Shown here: piece by piece, positions 43,335 through 53,561 of the stretch
Numbering within the stretch: the first letter of the stretch is position 1
Layout: every line of letters starts with the position of its first letter
Source of the DNA: Aquiflexum sp. TKW24L
Lineage (GTDB): Bacteria > Bacteroidota > Bacteroidia > Cytophagales > Cyclobacteriaceae
Direction: 5' to 3'
Assembly: GCF_023502205.1 (NCBI RefSeq)
Contig: NZ_JAMFLG010000010.1
Coordinates: forward strand, 62,001-126,000
Length of the DNA: 64,000 nucleotides
The notes under the pieces: model-generated
The model's database searches: none
Told to the model about the DNA's origin: nothing
What the model saw: the letters and a program-made list of their open reading frames with translations, nothing else
Program-made: the position numbers and the translations under genes

Positions 43335-46301
43335 ATGAAAAAACAATGGAATTTAGCTTTCCTTTTGTTTTGCATGTTGTGCATGAGTTTACCCAATCTC
43401 GGTTTTGCACAACAAAGTCAAATAACAGGAAAAGTAACTGACACTGATTCAGGAGAAGGAATCCCTGGAGCCAGTGTTTTAGTCAAAGGCACCACAAGAG
43501 GTGCTATTACGGATTTGGATGGGAATTTCACTATTTCGGCAGCAGCTGCAGAAATCTTGGTCTTTTCATTTATCGGATATGTTACCATTGAGCAGCCTGT
43601 GGCAAACAGGTCTGTTATCAATGTAGGGTTGGCTGTATCCGTTCAGGCCCTCAATGAGGTCATTGTAGTAGGTTATGGTACCCAAGAGCGGAAAGAAATT
43701 ACAAGTGCGGTGACCAGTGTCAAAGCAGAGAATTTCAACCAAGGTACCGTAAATGACCCACGTCAGTTGCTTCAAGGCAAAGTGGCAGGATTGAACATTG
43801 CAAGACCGGGTGGCAACCCTAACGGAGGCTTCAGTATGCGTCTGAGAGGTATTTCATCCTTCGGGGAAAATGCTGAACCACTTGTGGTTATTGACGGTGT
43901 GATTGGAGGTTCTTTGAGTACAGTGGATCCAAACGACATTGAGTCTATGGATGTACTAAAAGACGGATCTGCGGCTGCAATCTATGGTACAAGGGGTTCT
44001 GCCGGGGTTATCTTGGTAACAACCAAAACTGGAAAAACCGGTAGAACAGTTGTAGAATTCAACAGTAGTGCAGCTGTAGAGAATGTTGCAAGAACTATCA
44101 GTGTCATGAATGCGGATGAATACAAGCAGATTCCAAACTCACGAGACCTTGGTGGAAACACCGACTGGATGGATGAGGTGACAAATACTGGGTTAAGCTT
44201 TATCAATAACCTCTCACTTGGAGGCGGAAGTGCAAGTACAAACTACAGGATTTCGATCAACTCACGAAATGTAAATGGTGTGGGTATCAATTCAGGTTTT
44301 GACCAAATGAATGCCAGGATCAACCTGACTCAAAAAGCACTGAAAGACAAAGCAATATTTACTGTAAACCTTTCCAATACATCAATTGATAGACAATTGG
44401 GTAACGAAAACTCTTTCAGATATGCGATTATAAGTAACCCAACAGTTCCGGTTCGCGATCCAAATCCACAGAGCCCAAATTTCGGAGGCTATTATGAGCG
44501 AGATATATTTGATTGGTTCAACCCAGTATCCATTGCAGAACAAAACATTGCAGACGGTCGCGATAGCAGGCTTCTTGCCAGTATCCATGGAGAATACAAT
44601 TTCACTAGCAAGTTTAGAGGCGCGGTTTTCTATGCCAGTCAGAGAGAAACTGATTGGAGAGGTTCTTACTCTCCAAAAACCGCTAAATTCGGTGGTGGTT
44701 TTGGTAGAAATGGCTTGGCCACAATCCGGAACGATGTAAGGTTAAATGATCTTTTTGAAACTACTCTAAATTATGATGCCACTGCAGGAAGAGTCGGTAT
44801 GGCTTTTTTGGCGGGTTATTCTTTCCAAGAGTTTTTCAATCAAGGGAACTACACCCAAGCAGGAAATTTCCTGACAGATGCATTTACATACAACAATATA
44901 GGTGCAGCTCTTGATTTTGCCAACGGTTTGTCGACAGTTTCAAGTTATGCCAATTCCAACAGGTTGGTGGCATTCTTTGGCCGTGCAAACTTCAATTTTG
45001 AAGATACTTACCTTTTGTCAGTCAGTGCACGATATGAAGGTTCCTCAAGATTCGGAGAAAACAACAAATGGGGTTTGTTCCCTGCAATCAGTGCTGGTGT
45101 TAATATTGCCAATTTGATCGATATGACAGGCGTAAGTGCCATGAAATTCAGGGCAAGTTATGGTAGAACAGGTACCCAGCCAGGTCAATCGTATCTGTCA
45201 TTGTTGAGATTTGGCCGTCAGGGCAACTTCTTTTACAACGGACAATTTGTGCCATCTTTCGGACCTGTATCTAATGCCAACCCAGATCTAGCATGGGAAA
45301 CAAAAGACGAATACAACGTTGGTTTGGATTTTGTAATTCTTAACAACAAACTAGATGGAGCAATTGACTACTATACTAGGGTAACAACAGGAATGATATT
45401 GCCTATCAACGTTCCTGTTCCGCCAAACCTTTTCCCAACCACCCAATTGAACATTGGAGAATTGCAGAATTCAGGTCTTGAGGTAATGTTAAATTATCGG
45501 GCAATCCAGAAATCAAATTTCAGGTGGTCAACAGGAGTTAATTTCTCTACCTTGAGAACAAACCTTAGGAGCTTGTCCGCAGGTGATCTAAGTTTTGGAG
45601 AAGTGAATTACCGATCTAACTTTGGATCACCGGGTCAAAACCTGACACAATTGATCCGAATCCAGGAAAACGGACCACTCGGGCAGATTTGGGGACCAAT
45701 TCAACAAGGTGTAAGTGAAACCGGAGCTCCAATAATGCAAGTACTCAATGGAACTGCCAAAGATGCAAACGGAAACCCAGTTTATTGTAACTGTAACGAT
45801 GACAGAACCCAATTGGGAACAGCCTATCCTACTTTCAATTTTGGTATTAACAATACATTTAACTACAAAAATTGGGACTTGAATTTCTTCTTTAGAGGAT
45901 CAATCGGCCATTTTCTGATCAACAGCTACAGAGGTTTCTATGAAAACACAGAAAGCACAACTGTTCAAAACTGGAATATTGTCAATACCAAGTATTTCGA
46001 TCCAAAAATCACCAAAGCAGAATACAATAGTACCCACGTTGAAAAAGCTGACTTTGTAGTTTTGGATAACGCCACACTTGGTTACAACTTCAATCTAGGA
46101 CCTGGCAAAGCAATCGGAAGAATCAGAACTTTCATCTCTATTCAAAATCCTTTCATGTTTACCGGTTACACCGGAGTTGATCCTGAGGTAAGATATGGGG
46201 ATTCAGAGTCAGGTAATGATCCACTTGCACCGGGTATCGAGCGTAGAGCTACTTATTTCACTACTACGATCACTACCCTTGGCCTAAATTTAAGTTTCTA
46301 A
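43335..46301 (+). CDS. SusC/RagA-type TonB-dependent outer-membrane receptor
   Basis: A 988-residue protein with a signal peptide (about 1-25, ending GFA), an N-terminal carboxypeptidase-D-like plug extension (ITGKVTDTDSGEGIPGASV), a TonB box-like region before the plug, the plug with GLNIARPGG and the SusC signature RGTRGSAGVILVTTK-type YGTRGSAGVI, and the long beta-barrel ending in LNLSF. It takes up oligosaccharides or peptides with the SusD partner encoded 18 bases downstream. No nearby anti-sigma or sigma gene suggests other control. Substrate is unknown. Confidence 0.96.
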   Translation: MKKQWNLAFLLFCMLCMSLPNLGFAQQSQITGKVTDTDSGEGIPGASVLVKGTTRGAITDLDGNFTISAAAAEILVFSFIGYVTIEQPVANRSVINVGLAVSVQALNEVIVVGYGTQERKEITSAVTSVKAENFNQGTVNDPRQLLQGKVAGLNIARPGGNPNGGFSMRLRGISSFGENAEPLVVIDGVIGGSLSTVDPNDIESMDVLKDGSAAAIYGTRGSAGVILVTTKTGKTGRTVVEFNSSAAVENVARTISVMNADEYKQIPNSRDLGGNTDWMDEVTNTGLSFINNLSLGGGSASTNYRISINSRNVNGVGINSGFDQMNARINLTQKALKDKAIFTVNLSNTSIDRQLGNENSFRYAIISNPTVPVRDPNPQSPNFGGYYERDIFDWFNPVSIAEQNIADGRDSRLLASIHGEYNFTSKFRGAVFYASQRETDWRGSYSPKTAKFGGGFGRNGLATIRNDVRLNDLFETTLNYDATAGRVGMAFLAGYSFQEFFNQGNYTQAGNFLTDAFTYNNIGAALDFANGLSTVSSYANSNRLVAFFGRANFNFEDTYLLSVSARYEGSSRFGENNKWGLFPAISAGVNIANLIDMTGVSAMKFRASYGRTGTQPGQSYLSLLRFGRQGNFFYNGQFVPSFGPVSNANPDLAWETKDEYNVGLDFVILNNKLDGAIDYYTRVTTGMILPINVPVPPNLFPTTQLNIGELQNSGLEVMLNYRAIQKSNFRWSTGVNFSTLRTNLRSLSAGDLSFGEVNYRSNFGSPGQNLTQLIRIQENGPLGQIWGPIQQGVSETGAPIMQVLNGTAKDANGNPVYCNCNDDRTQLGTAYPTFNFGINNTFNYKNWDLNFFFRGSIGHFLINSYRGFYENTESTTVQNWNIVNTKYFDPKITKAEYNSTHVEKADFVVLDNATLGYNFNLGPGKAIGRIRTFISIQNPFMFTGYTGVDPEVRYGDSESGNDPLAPGIERRATYFTTTITTLGLNLSF

Positions 46302-46319
46302 GCTAAAACATAAGATATC

Positions 46320-47954
46320 ATGAAAAAATTAATCAATATAAGATACTTCTTGATTGGCCTGGGAATGAGTTATTTTGCTTCATCATGCGTCGACTTAGAA
46401 GAAGAAGTTTTCAGCGAAGTTACAGCGGATAACTTCTTCAAAACCGATGAAGAATTTATTTCGGCTCTTGGACAAGCGTACACTTCCTTAGGGGGGTTGG
46501 GTAACCACTCCGGTCTTTGGTCCATCAATGAAATCGCTTCAGATGAAATTACAATTTCGCACAAAGGTGGTGACTGGTTTGATGGAGGGGTTCTTTTGCA
46601 ATTGCATCAGCATGAATTCAAAACTGATAATCCATTCTTGCAAAACACTTGGAATTTCCTTTTCGGAGGTATTAATAACTGCAACAGGTTGATCTTTTCT
46701 TTTGAAAAACTAGACAATCCAAACTCCCCGGCGTTCATCGCAGAGCTTAGAACATTGAGGGCGTTGTATTATTATTGGGCAATGGATGCCTTTGGAAATG
46801 TTCCGATCGTTACGGATTTTACCGATGAAGAAGCTCCTGAAACCCAATCAAGGAAAGCTGTTTATGATTTCATACTGAAAGAACTCAATGAAACCATTCC
46901 TTTGTTGCCGGTGGCAAAAGATGGCACCACTTACGGAAGGATGACCAAATGGGGGGCTTTGATGATCAGAATGAAACTTTACCTGAATGCAGAAGTGTAT
47001 ACAGGTACTGCACAATGGGCACTAGCAGCAGCTGATGCATCTGAAATCGTCAACAGCGGCCCTTACAGCTTGATGCCGTCTTACCGAGATAACTTTGCTA
47101 TCAACAACAGCCAATCAACTGAAAATATCTTTGTTTATCCTTATGACAAAGTTTTTGCAGGTGGATTTAACTGGGTAATGATGACACTTCACATTGTGAG
47201 TCAAGCTACCTTCAACCTTACCCAACAGCCTTGGAATGGTTATCAGACTGTAGAAGAATTCTATAATTCATACATAGATCCTGTCAAAAATCCGGGTGTT
47301 CAGGGACCAGTTTGGAGAGGTTTGGCTTTAACTCAATCCCAAGGAACTATTGATGGAAGATTGAGCAATTTCTTGGTAGGACCACAGGTTAGAGCAGATG
47401 GGTCACCATTGATTGATCCGGGAGTGGAACCTACCGATCCTACAGGAAGAAACGGTGATCCAAATGGCCCGCCCCTGACTTTCATGCCATACCTCAATGA
47501 AATATCTCCGGGAGGCTTGCGTCAGGCAGGTGCTAGAATTGCCAAATATGAATTTGAAAGAGGTGGAACGAATAACATGAGCAATGACTTTGTGATATTC
47601 AGACTTTCTGATGCAATCCTTTCTTTGGCAGAAGCCAGATTCAGATTGGGACAAACCACAGAAGCATTGGCCTTGGTCAATCAGATCCGTGCCAGAGCAG
47701 GTAATCTTACTCCTTTCACTACTTTGACAGATGAAAATCTTTTGGCAGAAAGAGGTAGAGAAATGTATGTGGAGATGACCAGAAGACAGGACCTCATTCG
47801 ATTCAAAAAGTACGGAGATGCATGGTGGCCTTTTGCAGGTATGAACAGACCTAAGCTTGTTCACGCCCCGGGAAGCTTCTTGGAATTGTTCCCAATTCCT
47901 GCACCTCAGCTTCTTGCCAATCCAAAATTAAAACAAAATCCAGGATACAATTAA
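46320..47954 (+). CDS. SusD/RagB-family surface lipoprotein
   Basis: A 544-residue lipoprotein (Cys23 in ASSCVD) of the SusD family, made of TPR-like helices with the typical EEEVFSE start, LRALYYYWAMDAFGNVPI block and C-terminal LAERGREMYVEMTRRQDLIRF part. It caps the SusC barrel and captures the ligand. It is followed by a terminator. Confidence 0.95.
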   Translation: MKKLINIRYFLIGLGMSYFASSCVDLEEEVFSEVTADNFFKTDEEFISALGQAYTSLGGLGNHSGLWSINEIASDEITISHKGGDWFDGGVLLQLHQHEFKTDNPFLQNTWNFLFGGINNCNRLIFSFEKLDNPNSPAFIAELRTLRALYYYWAMDAFGNVPIVTDFTDEEAPETQSRKAVYDFILKELNETIPLLPVAKDGTTYGRMTKWGALMIRMKLYLNAEVYTGTAQWALAAADASEIVNSGPYSLMPSYRDNFAINNSQSTENIFVYPYDKVFAGGFNWVMMTLHIVSQATFNLTQQPWNGYQTVEEFYNSYIDPVKNPGVQGPVWRGLALTQSQGTIDGRLSNFLVGPQVRADGSPLIDPGVEPTDPTGRNGDPNGPPLTFMPYLNEISPGGLRQAGARIAKYEFERGGTNNMSNDFVIFRLSDAILSLAEARFRLGQTTEALALVNQIRARAGNLTPFTTLTDENLLAERGREMYVEMTRRQDLIRFKKYGDAWWPFAGMNRPKLVHAPGSFLELFPIPAPQLLANPKLKQNPGYN

Positions 47955-47973
47955 TTAGGGTTTGATACAGATT

Positions 47974-48012
47974 AAAAAGCAGGCTGAAGATTTTTCAGCT
48001 TGCTTTTTTTTT
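47974..48012 (+). terminator. Terminator of the SusCD operon
   Basis: AAGCAGGCTGAA pairs with TTCAGCTTGCTT, with one G-T pair and a short loop, followed by nine T. Confidence 0.88.
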
Positions 48013-48145
48013 ATAGTATTTCTGATCCATATTTTATCCAAAAGGATTGAAGTATAGGTACAAATTCATTTAATTTAACCCCTCATTCCCTTCAAATAAT
48101 TCGTAAGGAGAAAATTTTCAACATTGCTTGATACCCAATTAAACT

Positions 48146-48748
48146 ATGCGCAGTTCCCTAACCATATTATTCCCTTTATTCATTTTCATCCTACTCATTC
48201 AAAGTTGCGATTCCTCCATCTTTACCTCTTCTAAAGATGATTTATCCAAATCCGATAGCCTGTTTTTGGGATTTCATTTGGGCATGCCCCAAAAAGATTT
48301 TTTTGATCTTTGTACTGAATTGAACAAACAACAAATAATCACCCAAGGGCCAGGTGGCTCCACCAATGTCGAATTTAGAATTGTAGATGAATATGACAGC
48401 GAAATCAGCATGCGTTTTTTCCCGACTTTCAATGAAGAAAAAATATTCGAAATGCCCGTCACCTATTCTTATGTAGCTTGGGCTCCTTGGAATAGACAAT
48501 ATTGGGCTGAAAAATTATTGCCAAAAGTTTTGGAGAAATACAAAGAAATCTATGGCGATGATTTCAAGTTGATCAACCATCCTACACAAGGAAAGGTCTA
48601 TTATAAAATCGATGGCAAAAGAAGGATTAACTTATTTATCAAAGACGACCAGCATGTACAAGCCGTCTTCTCCGATTTAAGGGTAGAAAAGAGACTTAAA
48701 GAAGAATTTGAAAAAAGCCAATCCCAAGAACAAGCACCTTCCAATTGA
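48146..48748 (+). CDS. Hypothetical lipoprotein
   Basis: A 200-residue lipoprotein (lipobox LIQSC, Cys21). No domain recognised. It has a charged C-terminus rich in Glu, Lys and Gln (about 175-200). It lies 36 bases before the VCBS gene, so the two may be co-transcribed, and after the SusCD terminator. Confidence 0.75.
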   Translation: MRSSLTILFPLFIFILLIQSCDSSIFTSSKDDLSKSDSLFLGFHLGMPQKDFFDLCTELNKQQIITQGPGGSTNVEFRIVDEYDSEISMRFFPTFNEEKIFEMPVTYSYVAWAPWNRQYWAEKLLPKVLEKYKEIYGDDFKLINHPTQGKVYYKIDGKRRINLFIKDDQHVQAVFSDLRVEKRLKEEFEKSQSQEQAPSN

Positions 48749-48784
48749 CCCGAAAAAGGATTGAATTTGTGAAAAACCCATCAG

Positions 48785-51700
48785 ATGAAATATGCCCATT
48801 TGCCATTTTTGCTTTTTCCGCTGTTCATTCTGATTTCATGTTCCCAAAAAACTGAGTTAAAGCAAACAGAACCACTTTTTGAAAGTCTAAGCCCAAAAAA
48901 AACAGGCATTGACTTCACCAATATACTGACCGAAACAGAGGAATTCAACATCATTGAATACCTCTATTTCTATAATGGTGGCGGATTAGCAGTGGGTGAT
49001 ATCAACAACGACGGGTTGTTGGACATCTATTTTTCATCCAACCAACTTCCAAACAAACTTTTCCTGAACAAAGGAAATATGGTCTTTGAGGATATTACGG
49101 AGCATAGCGGAGTGGGATCGCCCGGTCCGTGGAAAACAGGCATTACCATGGTGGATATCAATGGTGACGGCCTTTTGGATATCTATGTATGCAGACTTGG
49201 GGATTGGAAAGGTATTACAGGCAAAAACGAGCTATATATCAACAATGGCGACCTGACCTTTACCGAAAGTGCCAATCTGTATGGGTTGGATTTTCAGGGA
49301 TTTAGCACACAAGCCGCTTTTTTTGATTATGACGGAGATGGTGATCTGGATATGTACCTCCTCAACCATGCCGTGCATACCGAAAATAGCTATGGCAGGG
49401 CCTCCCTCCGCTACATGGACAGTGGTCCCGAGGGAGACAGACTCTACAGAAACAATTCCGAAAAGGGGGTAAAGAGGTTTAACCCGGTTACAAACGAAGC
49501 AGGGATTTTTTCAAGCCAAATTGGATATGGTTTAGGCATAGGAATAGCAGATGTCAACAATGACGGTTGGCCGGACATCTATGTATCCAATGATTTCAAT
49601 GAAAATGACTACCTCTATATCAACCAAGGCAATGGAACCTTCAAAGAATCGAGTAAAAATGCCCTGACGTATACGAGTAGATTTTCGATGGGAAATGATT
49701 TGGCTGATTTCAACAATGACGGATGGATTGACATCATAAGTCTTGACATGTTGCCGGAGGACGAAATCGTCCAAAAAATGTCTGCCGGCGAAGACAGTTA
49801 TGAAATATACCAACTCAAACTCAACTTCGGTTACGGCAGACAAACCACCAGAAACAGTCTGCAACTGAACAATGCAAACGGTACTTTTTCGGAAATAGGC
49901 CAACTCGCCGGCGTTAATGCCACTGACTGGAGTTGGTCCCCCTTGTTTGCAGATTTTGACAATGATGGTTGGAAAGATTTGTTTATTTCCAATGGCATTG
50001 CGCGGCGACCCAATGACATGGATTACATCAACTTCATCACCAATCCGGAAATCAAAGAAGGTCTTGTTCAAAGACCGGATATCAGCGATCTGAAAATTTC
50101 CGGTCAGATGCCTCCAGGTGAAGTACCAAATTATTTTTTCAAAAATTCCAGAAACCTGACATTTGAAAATGTAAGTATGGCTTGGGGAATATCCGAAGCA
50201 ACGATTTCCAATGGGGCAGTCTATGCTGACTTGGACAATGACGGGGACCTTGATTTGATCGTCAACCATATCAACCAACCCTCCGAAATATTTGAAAATA
50301 AGCTGAATCAACTTCCAGGTGGTGAAAAACCATCCTTTCTTAAAATCAGATTTGAAGGATCGGGATATAATAAGTTTGGGATCGGAGCGAGAGTGGAAGC
50401 CTATGTAAATGGCTTAAAAATCATTCAGGAAAACTTCACATCCAGAGGATTCCAGTCTTCCGTTGCGCCGGAGATCAATTTAGGCTTGGGAAAAACCAAC
50501 AGCATTGATTCCCTAAAAATCATTTGGCCCTCGGGGAAAAGGGAAACTCTAATCAACATAGAAGTAAACAAACTACTGACTGTAAAAGAGGAGAATGCAT
50601 TGCTTGTCTCCATTCCTCAAATAGAAAAACCGCTTTCTTTGCTCCAAAAACTCAGTTCGGAGGAAACCGGTTTAGAATTTTTGCACGTAGAGGACGATTA
50701 CAATGATTTCAATAAAGAGCCGCTGCTGCCACACAAACTTTCTCATGAAGGTCCGGCTTTTGCCATAGGGGATGTCAATGGGGATGGATTGGAAGACATA
50801 TTTATTGGTGGGGCATCAGGTCAGGAGTCCCGTTTATTTATCCAAAATAAAAACGGAAAATTCCTCCACTCAGAACAAGAGATTCTAAAAAAAGACCTGG
50901 AATCTGAAGATACCTATGCTGCCTTTTTACAAGGTAAAACAAAGGGATTTGCAAATTTGCTTTTGCTAAAAGGAGGAAATATGCCTGCTATTTCAAATTC
51001 AAGCAAAGTCCTCCTCAATCAAGGTCAAGGCTCATATTCCGAATCTATTGAACTTCCCATTGATCCTGACAACCAATTTTCCGTTGCACTTCCTCAGGAT
51101 ATTGATGGAGATGGATTTTTGGACCTGTTCGTAGGTGGTAGAAATGTCACCGGGAAATATGGCGAGCTTCCTAGAAATTATATTCTTAGGAACAGCGGAA
51201 ACGGCACCTATGTAGACATTACTTCCCAGATTGCCCCGGAACTTGCTTCCATCGGAATGGTCAAATCCGCTTCATGGGTAGATTTAGATCAGGATGGGAA
51301 TATGGATTTGGTCGTAGTGGGTGAATGGATGCCGATCAGCATTTTGATGCACCGTGATGGGAAATTGGTCAACGAAACCGAAAAATTCGGGTTGAGTAAA
51401 ACCTCGGGCTGGTGGAATTCAGTAGAAATTGGAGATCTGAACGGAGATGGTTTTCCTGATTTGGTACTGGGCAATCTTGGATTGAACAGCAGGTTAAAAG
51501 CTTCTCCTGAGGCTCCTGTCAGGATGTATGTCAAGGATTTTGACGGAAACGGCAGTTTGGAACAAATCCTGACTTACCATATAGACGGCAATGAATATAC
51601 CATTGCCACACGGGATGAATTGGTGAAGCAGATCCCCGTGCTCAAAAAAGATTTTGTCAGGCATTCAGACTTTGCCGGCAAAACAGTGAAACAGATTTTC

Positions 51701-52105
51701 AAGAACTTCCAATTAGAGGAAGCCAAACTTTTCGAAGCAAAAAAATTCGAATCCGTGATTTTATTCAATAATGGTGGAAAAGGATTTACAATTCAACCCC
51801 TGCCCATTGAAGCCCAATTTGCGCCGATACAGGCAATTTTGATGGAAGACATCAATGAAGACGGGATTTTGGACTTGATTCTCGGGGGAAATATCACAGC
51901 AGTTTCACCCTATTTTGGCGCTTACCAGGGAAGTCATGGATTGGCTTTGAAAGGAAATGGAGATGGGAGTTTTTCCTTGATGGAAAATGGAAAACTTGGA
52001 ATTAGCGGAGATCTCAAACATATCCGGTCCATTAAAGTCAAAAATGAAACATGGATTCTCTTTGTCAAAAACGATGGAGAATTGGAGGTTTTTAGAATGA
52101 AATGA
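48785..52105 (+). CDS. VCBS/FG-GAP repeat lipoprotein with UnbV (ASPIC) domain
   Basis: A 1106-residue lipoprotein (Cys19 in LISCS). It has many FG-GAP/VCBS-type calcium-binding repeats of the form GDINNDGLLDIY, in two blocks (about 60-470 and 650-1080), with an UnbV domain between them (about 510-600, with FGIGARVEAYVNG and WPSGKRE). Proteins with this layout are common near SusCD in Bacteroidota; their role is not established, with cell-surface binding or processing the likely options. It converges on the DUF1549/DUF1501 operon. Confidence 0.9.
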   Translation: MKYAHLPFLLFPLFILISCSQKTELKQTEPLFESLSPKKTGIDFTNILTETEEFNIIEYLYFYNGGGLAVGDINNDGLLDIYFSSNQLPNKLFLNKGNMVFEDITEHSGVGSPGPWKTGITMVDINGDGLLDIYVCRLGDWKGITGKNELYINNGDLTFTESANLYGLDFQGFSTQAAFFDYDGDGDLDMYLLNHAVHTENSYGRASLRYMDSGPEGDRLYRNNSEKGVKRFNPVTNEAGIFSSQIGYGLGIGIADVNNDGWPDIYVSNDFNENDYLYINQGNGTFKESSKNALTYTSRFSMGNDLADFNNDGWIDIISLDMLPEDEIVQKMSAGEDSYEIYQLKLNFGYGRQTTRNSLQLNNANGTFSEIGQLAGVNATDWSWSPLFADFDNDGWKDLFISNGIARRPNDMDYINFITNPEIKEGLVQRPDISDLKISGQMPPGEVPNYFFKNSRNLTFENVSMAWGISEATISNGAVYADLDNDGDLDLIVNHINQPSEIFENKLNQLPGGEKPSFLKIRFEGSGYNKFGIGARVEAYVNGLKIIQENFTSRGFQSSVAPEINLGLGKTNSIDSLKIIWPSGKRETLINIEVNKLLTVKEENALLVSIPQIEKPLSLLQKLSSEETGLEFLHVEDDYNDFNKEPLLPHKLSHEGPAFAIGDVNGDGLEDIFIGGASGQESRLFIQNKNGKFLHSEQEILKKDLESEDTYAAFLQGKTKGFANLLLLKGGNMPAISNSSKVLLNQGQGSYSESIELPIDPDNQFSVALPQDIDGDGFLDLFVGGRNVTGKYGELPRNYILRNSGNGTYVDITSQIAPELASIGMVKSASWVDLDQDGNMDLVVVGEWMPISILMHRDGKLVNETEKFGLSKTSGWWNSVEIGDLNGDGFPDLVLGNLGLNSRLKASPEAPVRMYVKDFDGNGSLEQILTYHIDGNEYTIATRDELVKQIPVLKKDFVRHSDFAGKTVKQIFKNFQLEEAKLFEAKKFESVILFNNGGKGFTIQPLPIEAQFAPIQAILMEDINEDGILDLILGGNITAVSPYFGAYQGSHGLALKGNGDGSFSLMENGKLGISGDLKHIRSIKVKNETWILFVKNDGELEVFRMK

Positions 52106-52208
52106 CCCAATTTTTAAACTTATCAGCTATCTTGAAGGTATAATTACCTGGACCAATAGGAGCGGAAAACCAATGTATTGGGCCCTTTGACGGCATTACA
52201 AGTCAATT

Positions 52209-53549
52209 TCAACCCCCAAAAACAACCTTCACTCCGGCAGCGCTTATTTTTTCCACCCTTTGATCCTGGGGATCAATAGCAGTATTCCAGAGGAAAAGTG
52301 ATTTGAGTGAATTGATTTCAGCAAGGGGTTCCAAACCTGCGCCGCTAACTTTGGTCCCATTCAGGTTCAAGCTTTCGAGTTTGGAAAGACTCCTCAAACC
52401 TGAAATTCCGGAATCCGAGACGGGATTATTTTCGATCCGCAGTCTTTGCAAATTGGGAAACTGTGCGATCTGAGCCATGTCAGCATCCTGAATTCCTGTC
52501 CCGGCCAAACTCAGCCAATAAATCTGATCTTTGATAGGCAAAAGTGCTTTCAATAGTTCCGAGGCTCGATCCTTGGCGGCATCCGATGGCAAGACAACAT
52601 CCAAAGCACCGGATTCATGGGAGAGAACCCTTACCCGAAATCCCATTTTCTCTAAAGCTTTGAGATGAACAGTATCGATGCTCACCGCTAGCATTTTCTC
52701 CCCTCCGAGAATATTTAGTCTTGGCTTTGCCCATGCGATAATTTCTTCATCCGCAGCCATCAAGGATGCTTTGGGATCTGCTTTCCCTTTTGCTATCCAC
52801 CAAATGAGTACTTGAATTTCCGCCTCGGTAAGGGGCTTTTTCCCTTCGGCAGGCATAAAATCTTCGTGATCTGACGGCAGCGTTACCCTCCGGATCAGCT
52901 CACTTTTTTCAGCATCAGCCGCAATAAAAACCGGGCCGTTTTCTCCTCCTTGGAGCATTGTCTCATAGGAAGCCAAATTCAATTCACCTTTGGATTTTCC
53001 CGATCGGTGACAGCTTTGACATTTGCTTCGAAGAATTGGCTGAATCACATCTGTAAAAACCTCCGCATCCTCCACCTTGGCCAATACCCGACCTTTGGTC
53101 TCTTTTTGCTTTTCACCAAAAGGTGCAAAGGCAGTCAGATAATCTTCCCCATGAGTCAGGCTCCCACCAAAATGTCCGGTGACAGAAAGTGCTAGGATCA
53201 TAAAACCCAATACAGTATAATTAAGCTTTCTGCCAAATCTGAGCTCATTCTTATTCACCCACCAAGCAATTCCAGAAATAATAACCGTCGTCCATCCCGC
53301 CATCAAATGAATAACCAAAAGGTCGTCCTCATATCCCCCGGACTGGGAAAGCAAAAATCCCAACACTGCCGCAATCAAGGCACTGATTGTTCCCAAAAGC
53401 AAAGAAAAACTCACCGCTTCCTGCATCGCAGGCTTCTTCCCCAACACCACATAGGCTTTAAAAAAGACTGCTATGATCAAAAAGCCAATGGGCAAATGAA
53501 CCCAAAGTGGATGAAATCTGCCGATGAAAGTAATCAGGTCTTGTATCAT
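52209..53549 (-). CDS. Membrane protein with haem site and C-terminal leucine-rich repeats
   Basis: A 446-residue protein. The N-terminal 130 residues hold four membrane helices with RFHPLWVHLPIGFL, as in DUF2231-type heads. A c-type haem site CQSCH (177-181) and a following PAEGKKPLTEAE segment give a planctomycete-type cytochrome domain (about 165-255). The last 110 residues are four or five leucine-rich repeats (L..L.I..N..S..GI..L). This is a head-haem-LRR arrangement. It is the third gene of the minus-strand operon, 12 bases after the DUF1501 stop. Electron transfer is possible but not shown. Confidence 0.82.
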   Translation of the reverse strand: MIQDLITFIGRFHPLWVHLPIGFLIIAVFFKAYVVLGKKPAMQEAVSFSLLLGTISALIAAVLGFLLSQSGGYEDDLLVIHLMAGWTTVIISGIAWWVNKNELRFGRKLNYTVLGFMILALSVTGHFGGSLTHGEDYLTAFAPFGEKQKETKGRVLAKVEDAEVFTDVIQPILRSKCQSCHRSGKSKGELNLASYETMLQGGENGPVFIAADAEKSELIRRVTLPSDHEDFMPAEGKKPLTEAEIQVLIWWIAKGKADPKASLMAADEEIIAWAKPRLNILGGEKMLAVSIDTVHLKALEKMGFRVRVLSHESGALDVVLPSDAAKDRASELLKALLPIKDQIYWLSLAGTGIQDADMAQIAQFPNLQRLRIENNPVSDSGISGLRSLSKLESLNLNGTKVSGAGLEPLAEINSLKSLFLWNTAIDPQDQRVEKISAAGVKVVFGG

Positions 53550-53561
53550 ATTTTGACCATC

